From assembly GCA_011322005.1 (NCBI GenBank), contig DROE01000220.1:1-16709 (forward strand): DNA of 16,709 nt, written 5' to 3'. The DNA comes from Devosia sp. (GTDB lineage: Bacteria > Pseudomonadota > Alphaproteobacteria > Rhizobiales > Devosiaceae). Shown here one piece after another: positions 7,681-14,794 of this stretch (its first letter is position 1; each line of letters opens with the position of its first letter). Under the pieces are notes generated by a model that was not told where the DNA came from, did not search any database, and was given only the letters and a program-made list of their open reading frames with translations. A program made the translations under genes and the position numbers.

Positions 7681-8835
7681 CTAGGCGGCCTTTCCGTTCC
7701 GGCCACTCTGCCGGTTGTAGATTTTGGTAATGGCGGCAACTGCCGCATTTATATCGTCCTGGGTGCTGGTCCAGCCCACACTGATACGGATGGCGCAATC
7801 GCTCAGTTCTTCGGGAACATCCATGGCCTTGAGCACATGGGAGCGCGACACCTTGCCCGAAGAACAGGCCGAACCGGCGGAAACAGAAATTCCTTCCAGA
7901 TCCAGCCCCATCAGCAGTGAAGTGTTCTTCACACCCGGCAGCGCAAAATTGCTGACAAAACCGATTCGCAATGCCTCACGGCCAAAAATCACCAGATTCG
8001 GGCAGAGTTCGCCAAGTTGGCGTTCAAGCGAGCAAATAAGGTCAGCACATTTTTGCACATCGAGATGGGAGGTATATGCATTTGCAGCCGCACCGAACCC
8101 TGCGATCAGTGGAGCCGATTGCGTTCCGCCCCGCCGCCCGTGTTCCTGTCCGCCGCCGGGTATGAGGCGCACACTATCACAATGAGACTTCATCAACAGC
8201 GCGCCGACACCGGCCGGGCCGCCGATCTTATGGGCAGTGACAGCCATCATGTCCAAAGCCGACGAGGAAAAATCCACCTCCAGTTTGCCAAAACCCTGCA
8301 CCGCATCGACAAAAAGAATGTGCGGCGTCGGGCCGACGGCTTTTTCAATTTCCGCCAGCGATTGAACAACACCCGTTTCATTGTTGACCCAGTGCAAGGC
8401 AACAAGCGCCCGCTCGTCATTGTCAGTGGCTTCACCAAGCGCGCGCCGGAGCGCCTCCATGTCGATTTCACCATTTGCCAGCAGCGCGATGGTATGCACC
8501 GGGGCACCCGATATTCTGGCAGCGCTGCTCACCGCTGCATGTTCGCCACCGGACAAGATTACCCGGTCAATCTTGAAATATCTGACCCCCCCGACAATCG
8601 CCTGGGTTATCGCTTCGCTTGCCGAACCGGTGAACACCACCCCCGAACTGCGCGCACCGGCAACTCTGGCAACAGACCTGCGCGCATCCTCCACAATATT
8701 GGCAAGCGCACGGCCATGGGCATGCACCGCTGAAGGATTACCCACCAGCGCCATGGCTTCAATCATCGCTTCTTGCGCCGCCGCCAGCAACGGCGTCGAG
8801 GCATTGTGGTCCAGATAGACCATGGACTGGGTCAT
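7681..8835 (-). CDS. sufS2: Cysteine desulfurase, group I (IscS/NifS-like), first gene of the SUF operon
   Basis: A 384-residue PLP enzyme releasing sulfur from cysteine. Visible motifs are the N-terminal YLDHNASTP, His99 in GGEHAAV, the PLP lysine Lys203 in TAHKIGGPAG, and the persulfide cysteine Cys324 on the longer mobile loop SAGSACSSGK. That loop type defines group I (IscS/NifS) and differs from the second desulfurase of the same operon, SufS. In rhizobia the corresponding gene is called sufS2 or nifS. The ATG at 8835 has no clear Shine-Dalgarno; a second in-frame ATG four codons later (8823) precedes the conserved VYLDHN and is equally possible. It is the promoter-proximal gene, and a predicted leader of about 110 bases separates it from the iron-responsive promoter. 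Confidence 0.93.
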   Translation of the reverse strand: MTQSMVYLDHNASTPLLAAAQEAMIEAMALVGNPSAVHAHGRALANIVEDARRSVARVAGARSSGVVFTGSASEAITQAIVGGVRYFKIDRVILSGGEHAAVSSAARISGAPVHTIALLANGEIDMEALRRALGEATDNDERALVALHWVNNETGVVQSLAEIEKAVGPTPHILFVDAVQGFGKLEVDFSSSALDMMAVTAHKIGGPAGVGALLMKSHCDSVRLIPGGGQEHGRRGGTQSAPLIAGFGAAANAYTSHLDVQKCADLICSLERQLGELCPNLVIFGREALRIGFVSNFALPGVKNTSLLMGLDLEGISVSAGSACSSGKVSRSHVLKAMDVPEELSDCAIRISVGWTSTQDDINAAVAAITKIYNRQSGRNGKAA

Positions 8836-8950
8836 TGCGTTCGCTTTGAAACCAATTTGTTTACGACCAAGAGGGAATCAATCCTTGAAATCTGCTGCCC
8901 GCCTCATCTAAAAGGCCCCAAAAGCTCGAAAGTCTGGCGCTTTGAACAGC

Positions 8951-8971
8951 AGATTAGAATTATTCTAATCT
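8951..8971. promoter_or_regulatory. 21-base perfect palindrome, probable Irr (ICE-type) iron operator of the SUF operon
   Basis: The arms AGATTAGAAT and ATTCTAATCT are exact reverse complements around a single central base. The inner part, TTAGAA-N3-TTCTAA, matches the core of the iron control element bound by Irr in rhizobia and relatives (TTTAGAA-N3-TTCTAAA), with G and C in place of the outermost T and A. It overlaps the predicted -10 and spacer of the SUF promoter. Bound protein would block RNA polymerase, which fits Irr-mediated repression of Fe-S assembly when iron or haem is scarce. The regulator is inferred from the motif; no regulator gene is in the window. Confidence 0.7.
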
Positions 8972-8981
8972 AGCTTCACAA
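8953..8981 (-). promoter_or_regulatory. Predicted sigma70-type promoter of the SUF operon
   Basis: On the minus strand, TTGTGA (8981-8976, 4 of 6 to TTGACA) and TCTAAT (8958-8953, 5 of 6 to TATAAT) are separated by an ideal 17 bases. Transcription would start near 8946 and leave a leader of about 110 bases before the first desulfurase. The -10 hexamer lies wholly within the iron palindrome. Confidence 0.5.
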
Positions 8982-9090
8982 GCTCCATTTGTAAGGGCCC
9001 GCACCCGGTTCGTCAAGCGACAAGCCGGGCTATTCCGGCGAAGTTTTATGCCGGGCTGAAAAAGTAACGAAGCGTGAAAGTTGTAGCTTA

Positions 9091-9753
9091 ATGCCTGAAG
9101 TCATTTTCAACGGTCCCTCGGGCCGAATCGAGGGTCGTTATCAGCCTGGCAAAGAGGCCAACGCCCCGGTTGCGATAGTCCTGCATCCGCACCCCGAGTT
9201 CGGCGGCACCATGAACAACCCCATCATTTACAACCTCTATTACATGTTCGTGGAGCGCGGCTTTGCAACCCTGAGGTTCAACTCGCGTGGCGTTGGGCGC
9301 TCCCAGGGGCTGTTTGATCACGGGTTGGGTGAATTGTCTGATGCTGCCTCTTCTCTGGATTGGCTTCAATCCATCAATCCCGAAAGCAAGGGCTGCTGGA
9401 TTGCCGGCTTCTCGTTTGGGGCCTGGATCGGCATGCAGTTGCTGATGCGCCGCCCCGAAGTCGAGGGGTTTATATCCGTGGCGCCGCCCGAAAACCTCTA
9501 TGACTTTTCGTTCCTTGCCCCCTGCCCTTCCTCCGGCCTGATTATTCACGGCGCCGAGGACAAGGTTGCCCCTCCTGACTCGGTGCAGCGGCTGGTCGAC
9601 AAGCTGCACACCCAAAAAGGCATCACCATCGAACAGCAGATCGTTCAGAACGCCAACCATTTCTTTACCGACAAGGGTGACGAACTGATTGAGCGCTGCG
9701 CCGACTATCTGGATCGGCGCCGGGCCGACATTGCCGCCGGTGGAGGACGCTGA
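9091..9753 (+). CDS. Alpha/beta hydrolase-fold protein, substrate unknown
   Basis: A 220-residue cytoplasmic protein with an alpha/beta hydrolase fold and a complete apparent triad: nucleophile Ser108 in the elbow GFSFG (106-110), Asp157 in IIHGAEDKVAP, and His190 in NANHFF. The early HPHPEFGGTMNN segment (32-43) probably forms the oxyanion-hole loop. There is no signal peptide or lid insertion, and the small size matches the widespread proteobacterial group of short hydrolases annotated only by fold. An esterase, thioesterase or peptidase activity would be possible; the sequence does not decide. ATG 9091 follows a weak GAAAG purine stretch. The gene ends six bases before tyrS and is divergent from the SUF operon, so it is probably cotranscribed with tyrS. 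Confidence 0.88.
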   Translation: MPEVIFNGPSGRIEGRYQPGKEANAPVAIVLHPHPEFGGTMNNPIIYNLYYMFVERGFATLRFNSRGVGRSQGLFDHGLGELSDAASSLDWLQSINPESKGCWIAGFSFGAWIGMQLLMRRPEVEGFISVAPPENLYDFSFLAPCPSSGLIIHGAEDKVAPPDSVQRLVDKLHTQKGITIEQQIVQNANHFFTDKGDELIERCADYLDRRRADIAAGGGR

Positions 9754-9758
9754 TTACA

Positions 9759-11003
9759 ATGAGCGCCTACAAGTCCGATTTTATGAACGTGCTCGAACAG
9801 CGCGGCTTCATTCATCAGGTATCAGACCCCAAAGGGCTGGACGCCCTGTGCGCCAGCCAAACTGTCACCGCCTATGTCGGCTATGACGCCACAGCAACAA
9901 GCCTGCATATCGGCAATCTGATAAGTGTCACCATGCTCTATTGGCTGCAGGAAACCGGGCACCGCCCCATAACCCTGATGGGCGGGGGCACTTCGATGGT
10001 GGGCGATCCCTCGTTTCGCGACAGCCAGCGCGGCATGCTCAGCCCGGAACAGATCGACACCAATATTGAGGGTATCAAGCGCATTTTTGCGCGCATCCTC
10101 TCCTATGGCGGCAAGCCCGGTGACGCGCTGATGATCAACAATGCCGACTGGCTGATGAAGCTCAATTATGTGGATTTCCTGCGCGATGTGGGCCGGCATT
10201 TTTCGGTCAACCGCATGCTCTCATTTGAAAGCGTCAAGCAGCGGCTGGATCGTGAACAGTCCTTGTCGTTCCTCGAATTCAACTACATGATCATGCAGGG
10301 CTATGATTTTGTTGAACTCAACCGCCGTTTTGATTGTGTGTTGCAGATGGGGGGCTCGGACCAGTGGGGCAACATCATCAACGGCGTTGACCTTGGCCAC
10401 CGCATGGGCACGCCCCAGCTTTACGCACTGACCACTCCCCTGCTGACCACGGCGTCGGGTGCAAAGATGGGCAAAACCGCCGATGGCGCCGTCTGGCTCA
10501 ATGACAACCTGTTCTCCCCATATGAGTTCTGGCAGTATTTCCGCAATACTGAAGACGCGGACGTGGAAAAGTTCCTCAAGATTTTCACCCGCCTGCCGCT
10601 TGACGAAATCAGCCGAATTGCCAGGGCCGAAGTCAACGAGGCAAAGAAAATTCTCGCCACTGAAGCCACAGCAATCGTGCACGGGCGCGAAGCGGCGGAA
10701 CAGGCCGAGACAACGGCCAAGGCGACGTTTGAGACAGGGGCGCTTGACCTGTCCCTTCCCACAGTCACCATTTCAAGAAGTGACCTCAACGCCGGAATTG
10801 GCATTCTTGCCGCTTGCGTTCTGTCCGGACTTGCAGCCTCAAACGGTGAAGCGCGCCGCCACGTCAAATCCGGTGCATTGAGGATTAACGACAAACCTGC
10901 CGCGGACGAAAGGGCAAGCCTGAGCGAAAAAGACCTTCTGCCCGAAGGTGTGATAAAAATCTCGGTGGGCAAAAAGCGCCACGCGCTCTTGAAGCCGGTT
11001 TAG
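9759..11003 (+). CDS. tyrS: Tyrosine--tRNA ligase
   Basis: Class I aminoacyl-tRNA synthetase of 414 residues that charges tRNA-Tyr. The ATP-binding HIGH-like motif is HIGN (50-53), preceded by the tyrosine-pocket segment YVGYDATATSLH. The second ATP motif, canonically KMSKS, is KMGKT (236-240). The tyrosine-recognition block GGSDQWGNI (198-206) is intact. A C-terminal S4 RNA-binding domain (about 345-410, with KSGALRIND) clamps the tRNA. The length is typical of the bacterial TyrRS form with an S4 domain. A GGAGG Shine-Dalgarno (9742-9746) lies 12 bases upstream of the ATG, inside the end of the hydrolase gene. It converges on the AsmA-like gene with only 17 bases between the stops. Confidence 0.97.
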   Translation: MSAYKSDFMNVLEQRGFIHQVSDPKGLDALCASQTVTAYVGYDATATSLHIGNLISVTMLYWLQETGHRPITLMGGGTSMVGDPSFRDSQRGMLSPEQIDTNIEGIKRIFARILSYGGKPGDALMINNADWLMKLNYVDFLRDVGRHFSVNRMLSFESVKQRLDREQSLSFLEFNYMIMQGYDFVELNRRFDCVLQMGGSDQWGNIINGVDLGHRMGTPQLYALTTPLLTTASGAKMGKTADGAVWLNDNLFSPYEFWQYFRNTEDADVEKFLKIFTRLPLDEISRIARAEVNEAKKILATEATAIVHGREAAEQAETTAKATFETGALDLSLPTVTISRSDLNAGIGILAACVLSGLAASNGEARRHVKSGALRINDKPAADERASLSEKDLLPEGVIKISVGKKRHALLKPV

Positions 11004-11020
11004 ACCGTTTCATGTTTTGC

Positions 11021-14000
11021 TCAGTTCGTCCGCTCACGCGCACGGAACTCGAACAGTGAGCGGAAGGCACCGGGAACCAGAATCGAGGCCGGATTGATGG
11101 CGAACTGGGGATTGTCCAGGTCGCCGCGCACCGCAAAGGTGACGCCAATCAACCCTTCCCCCTCCCGTCCCCCCAGCAGCGGCCCCAGAATGGGGATTTG
11201 CTGGAAAGCATTGTTGAGTTCAAACAGGGGGATATATGTCCCCACCAGATCATAACGTCCGGTGTCGGTGTAAATGTAGCCGCGCGCAGTACCACCCATC
11301 TGCCCCCCGTCGAGCACGGCTTCGGTTATTTCAACAACACCATCCTTGCGTATGAACTCGGCGCGCCCTTCGTTGAAATCAACCCGGTTCTGGCGGGCGA
11401 TGGTTTCGCGCGAGCGCGGGTCGTTGCCCAGTATCTGGGCAACATTGGCCTCATCGATCAGAGAAAAATCCCTGATGGAGAAAACGCCCCTGTCGGTACC
11501 TTGGGCGGTATCGGTAGACATGACGAGGCTGCCACTGCCTCCGGCCAGCCGCGGATAAACACCGGTGAAACGCAAAAGCGTGCCCAGATCGGCAAATGCA
11601 ACCGACATGGCCCGCCCGCCGGGTACTGGGTTGGTGGTTATCGACAGGGAGTTGTTGCCCCCGAACTGGGCCCGCAGCGTTACCCGGCTCAGTGTTTCCC
11701 CCTTTAGCGACATTTGTGCATCCAGATTGAGCGCAACAGTCCGGAAAAACCCAAGGGCCCTGTCAAGTTTGGCATCCAGAACGATTGCCTGGTCGACACT
11801 TGTGGCCCGGGGGCCACCTGTCCCTCCCCCCTCAAGGCTGAAAAACCTCTGCATCAGCGGCTTGAGGTCGAGCTGTTCGCCACGCAGACGCAACGAAAAG
11901 CCCCCCTCAATAGGCGCGAGCGCCAGTTGTGCCCGGTCACCCTCGTTGATGGCGAAGGTGGGAAAATTCGCTGACACAAGACCATTGTCCTCATGATATT
12001 TCAGCCCCCCCCGCAGGCGCACGGTTCCGAATGAGAGGTCGATGTCATCAATTTCGATGATGGAGTCGTCGAACCGGACAATGGCTTCAAGCGCCCCTGC
12101 CTCCCCCCGCGGTTTGCTCAAGCCAAGGTCGGCGATTGTCAGGCTGGCGTCCTTCAGGTTCACGCCCACGCGCAAGGAGCCATCCTGAAGCGGTTGGCCG
12201 GTAAAGTGCACATTGCCACCGACAAACTCCGAAACATCAAAACCGAACTTCTTGAAATCCTCGGCGGCGAAATTGGCTGAAACGGTGATATCCGGCGCAG
12301 TTTGTTCTTCAAGTTTCCCCCTTAAAACCAGATTGACACCAAGGTCATTGAGTTTTGTGGGGCCGGTCACCCTGTAGCCGCTCTCATCTATCTCAAAAGC
12401 GAACTGCCCATCAGCGATTGCGTAGTCTCCAACGGGCTCAGAACTGGAAAAGTCACTCAGGGTTCCCTCCAGTGAATAGGCCATGGAACGCAACTCATAG
12501 TCGCTCCCGGCCATCTCGATCCGTGCCGTCAGAGAAGTTGAGACATTTCCCGACAGAGCTGACAGGTCCAGGGGTACTTCAAGCCCCTCCAACATTTCGG
12601 GCGCCTGGTTTTGGGCAAGTTCGAGCAGTGCATCAACGGAAGCCTCGATATTCCCCTCAAACAGAAAAGTGCTGGTATCCTCGTCACCATAGACAATGGA
12701 AAACTCCGCCCCCGAAAAGCCGAGTTCTCCCTCGCCTGTGGGCAGGCGGGCATCGCCAAAGTCAATGCCGATATTGCCATCGCGAACCTGCAGTCTGGTC
12801 TGTCCAGCGACACGAACGGGGTCAACGCCCTGAATCGCATTGAACACAACGTCTGAAGCCAGAATATCAACACTCATTGCTCCGTCCGGGATTTGCATAT
12901 TTTCGTCCGGGCCACCGATGGAGCCGATAGGGAAGCGGAACTTCATTGCCGAGGTGATAACCTCGCCATCAAGCACATTGTCCACGAACCAGTCCCGCGT
13001 GCTGCCTCCTATGACATAGGGCCAGATGCGCTTGAGGTCATCGGCCCGCGCGCCCTCTATGGCCACATCCAGGTTAACGCCTATGCCTCGCGCCAGCATG
13101 TCAAGGCGGCCCGAAGTGGTGAGAACCATGCCGCCGCTGGTCGCCACCATGCTGTCAATGCCCAGCGCGCCGTAGAGCGGCGCGGACCAGCCCACGAACT
13201 GCATGTTTTCGTAAGGTGCCACAGGGGCGTCCAGGTCCAGGGGCTGGAGATGAATATTGTTTGCGCTCGTCGTCATGCGCATGGTTGGACCGAAATTCTC
13301 ATCCAGTCCGAACACATAGACACCCGAGACATCAGCATAGGACGCGCCGGCCTGAAACCGCGTTTCCTGCATTTTGAACTGCGCTTCGGAAGCCAGCCAG
13401 CTGATTTTCATGTCATCGGTGATAATGGGAAATCTGTCATCTCCGATCCTGAGGTCCATGCCCGTCATGTTGATGGAGAATTCTCCTCCCATAACGCTGA
13501 TATTCTCCCCGGCGGCAAAGTTGATTTCGCTTACAATGTTTCCGGTACCTTCCATTGCAATCATGCTGATGGGGTCATTCATGAAAGGCATGAAGGCCGA
13601 AAAATCCAGGTTGGCCATCTGGGCGACCATGCTGACGGAGCCGTCAATGTTCACGCGCCGGAGAATGGAAGCGTTCATTTCCTCCCCGGCGATGACGGTG
13701 GAAAAGGTACCATCCACATTCTTGGTGCCCGGTTGAGGTCCGATATCCATATTTATGTTCGCAAAGGTTCGGGCGAACCCGTAAACGGAATCGAGCATCT
13801 CAAGATTGCCATTGCGCACCAGGAACCGCGAAAACAGCCCCTGCTCCGACCGCTCTACAATGGCGCGCAGCCCACGCTCCGCCGCCTCCAGGTTGAAAAT
13901 AAGCCAGTCATTGTCAGAGCGCAGAACGAGTTCGGGATCCTCCGGGGCACTTGTCTGCATTCCCACACCCGCCGAGCGGATAGTGACTTTTGGAAAGGCC

Positions 14001-14557
14001 GCCTCTCCTTCGATAATGCGCACCGTGGCCTGACTGTTCTGGTGCGCATCCGCAGTCTCGAACTGGGCAAGGCGGGGACCGTGCAGGTCTTGTATCACCT
14101 GAAGTTTCGGCCCTACGAGCGTGATCACGGTGCCCGGCTGGCCGAGTAGAACCCTGAAAGGTGAAAAACCGACTTCAAGCGCCTCCATCTCCACCCTTCC
14201 CCCCGTTGCCCGGTCTGTGAGCACCACCGGATTGAACCTGAGCGCGGGTGCAACCCCGTTCTCAAGCGTGAGCGAGATGGACCCCAACTCCAGGTCCATT
14301 GTGTCAGGCATGGAAGCCAGCACGCGCTCGCGCACCTGTCCTCCGATAAACGGCAGGGGGATAGGTGTGACGAGCAAAATCAGATAGAGCGACAAAAACA
14401 GAAGCAAAGGCGCAACGACAAGCCACGACACGCTGTGTGCCACGCGGCGGCGGCGCGACCTCGGCCCGCGCACCGGCCTCCCCTCCTCAACGGGTAGCTC
14501 TTTCAGATGTATACTGGTGTCCAAGTCAATCTTCGCTTTCTGGATTCGGCAGGACAC
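11021..14557 (-). CDS. Large AsmA/YhdP-like envelope protein (DUF3971 and AsmA-like C-terminal region)
   Basis: A 1178-residue protein with an N-terminal basic stretch (GPRSRRRR, 31-38), one membrane segment (about 42-64), and then more than 1100 residues of beta-rich, repeat-like sequence predicted to lie in the periplasm. The C-terminus carries the hallmark of YhdP/AsmA-like proteins: a DFNEGRAEF-type segment, then IPILGPLLGG (1121-1130), EGEGLIGVTFAVRG, LDNPQFAINP and a final RSLFEF. Members of this superfamily are thought to form long hydrophobic grooves that carry phospholipid from inner to outer membrane. The specific cargo here is inferred only from family membership. The start is GTG 14557, with a weak Shine-Dalgarno; a TTG at 14524 is an alternative. 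It is convergent with tyrS and divergent from the M23 peptidase. No stop or frameshift interrupts it. Confidence 0.88.
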   Translation of the reverse strand: MSCRIQKAKIDLDTSIHLKELPVEEGRPVRGPRSRRRRVAHSVSWLVVAPLLLFLSLYLILLVTPIPLPFIGGQVRERVLASMPDTMDLELGSISLTLENGVAPALRFNPVVLTDRATGGRVEMEALEVGFSPFRVLLGQPGTVITLVGPKLQVIQDLHGPRLAQFETADAHQNSQATVRIIEGEAAFPKVTIRSAGVGMQTSAPEDPELVLRSDNDWLIFNLEAAERGLRAIVERSEQGLFSRFLVRNGNLEMLDSVYGFARTFANINMDIGPQPGTKNVDGTFSTVIAGEEMNASILRRVNIDGSVSMVAQMANLDFSAFMPFMNDPISMIAMEGTGNIVSEINFAAGENISVMGGEFSINMTGMDLRIGDDRFPIITDDMKISWLASEAQFKMQETRFQAGASYADVSGVYVFGLDENFGPTMRMTTSANNIHLQPLDLDAPVAPYENMQFVGWSAPLYGALGIDSMVATSGGMVLTTSGRLDMLARGIGVNLDVAIEGARADDLKRIWPYVIGGSTRDWFVDNVLDGEVITSAMKFRFPIGSIGGPDENMQIPDGAMSVDILASDVVFNAIQGVDPVRVAGQTRLQVRDGNIGIDFGDARLPTGEGELGFSGAEFSIVYGDEDTSTFLFEGNIEASVDALLELAQNQAPEMLEGLEVPLDLSALSGNVSTSLTARIEMAGSDYELRSMAYSLEGTLSDFSSSEPVGDYAIADGQFAFEIDESGYRVTGPTKLNDLGVNLVLRGKLEEQTAPDITVSANFAAEDFKKFGFDVSEFVGGNVHFTGQPLQDGSLRVGVNLKDASLTIADLGLSKPRGEAGALEAIVRFDDSIIEIDDIDLSFGTVRLRGGLKYHEDNGLVSANFPTFAINEGDRAQLALAPIEGGFSLRLRGEQLDLKPLMQRFFSLEGGGTGGPRATSVDQAIVLDAKLDRALGFFRTVALNLDAQMSLKGETLSRVTLRAQFGGNNSLSITTNPVPGGRAMSVAFADLGTLLRFTGVYPRLAGGSGSLVMSTDTAQGTDRGVFSIRDFSLIDEANVAQILGNDPRSRETIARQNRVDFNEGRAEFIRKDGVVEITEAVLDGGQMGGTARGYIYTDTGRYDLVGTYIPLFELNNAFQQIPILGPLLGGREGEGLIGVTFAVRGDLDNPQFAINPASILVPGAFRSLFEFRARERTN

Positions 14558-14764
14558 CTGCCTGTTTGTTGGACATACCCGGCTGGATTAAGGCAATTGT
14601 GACGAAGGGCGGATTGCAAACGAAAAATTTTCCCGCTTTGCCTCACCTCCATTCACCGGCAATCCGACACGGAGGCCCTTCCGTCCGGGTAATGTTTGTT
14701 CCGGGAATTCTAACATCGTGAGTGTTCGATATTTGTTAACCATAAGCGGCCACACTGCCTGCAA
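14558..14764. other. Divergent intergenic region between the AsmA-like gene and the M23 peptidase gene
   Basis: This 207-base region must contain promoters for both flanking genes, but I could not assign a -35/-10 pair on either strand with confidence. Visible elements are an AAAATTTT palindrome, a short hairpin ACGGA/TCCGT around 14669-14684, and a TTAACCAT octamer at 14736-14743 that resembles half of a CtrA site. No further gene is supported. Confidence 0.4.
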
Positions 14765-14781
14765 GTGGAATTGGTGTATTT

Positions 14782-14786
14782 GGAAG
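14782..14786 (+). promoter_or_regulatory. Ribosome binding site favouring GTG 14795 as start
   Basis: GGAAG lies eight bases before an in-frame GTG at 14795. The more upstream GTG at 14765 has no purine-rich sequence before it. This is the main reason for the start chosen for the M23 peptidase. Confidence 0.35.
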
Positions 14787-14794
14787 CGTGCAGC

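Larger units (their letters stand above)
8836..9090. other. Divergent intergenic region between the SUF operon and the hydrolase-tyrS pair
   Basis: This 255-base gap holds the SUF promoter and iron palindrome. On the hydrolase side I see an 8-base direct repeat GCCGGGCT (9024-9031 and 9050-9057) and a small inverted repeat GCCGG/CCGGC (9024-9028 and 9035-9039). No convincing -35/-10 pair reading towards the hydrolase was found. No open frame with a plausible start fills the gap. Confidence 0.5.

Noticed and set aside
9024..9057. Direct repeat GCCGGGCT spaced 26 bases as a possible operator
   Set aside because: The unit is short and GC-rich, and no promoter could be placed around it, so chance is the simpler explanation.
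10464..10478. KMGKT instead of KMSKS in TyrRS as a sign of inactivity
   Set aside because: Variation in the third and fifth positions of this motif is common in active bacterial TyrRS, and all other motifs are intact.
10996..11007. Hairpin CGGT-TTAG-ACCG at the tyrS stop followed by scattered T
   Set aside because: A 4-base stem with an interrupted T-run is too weak to call a terminator for tyrS.
14526..14576. 17-codon frame overlapping the GTG start of the AsmA-like gene in another frame
   Set aside because: No ribosome binding site, no conserved features, and the main frame is intact, so neither a frameshift nor a leader peptide is supported.
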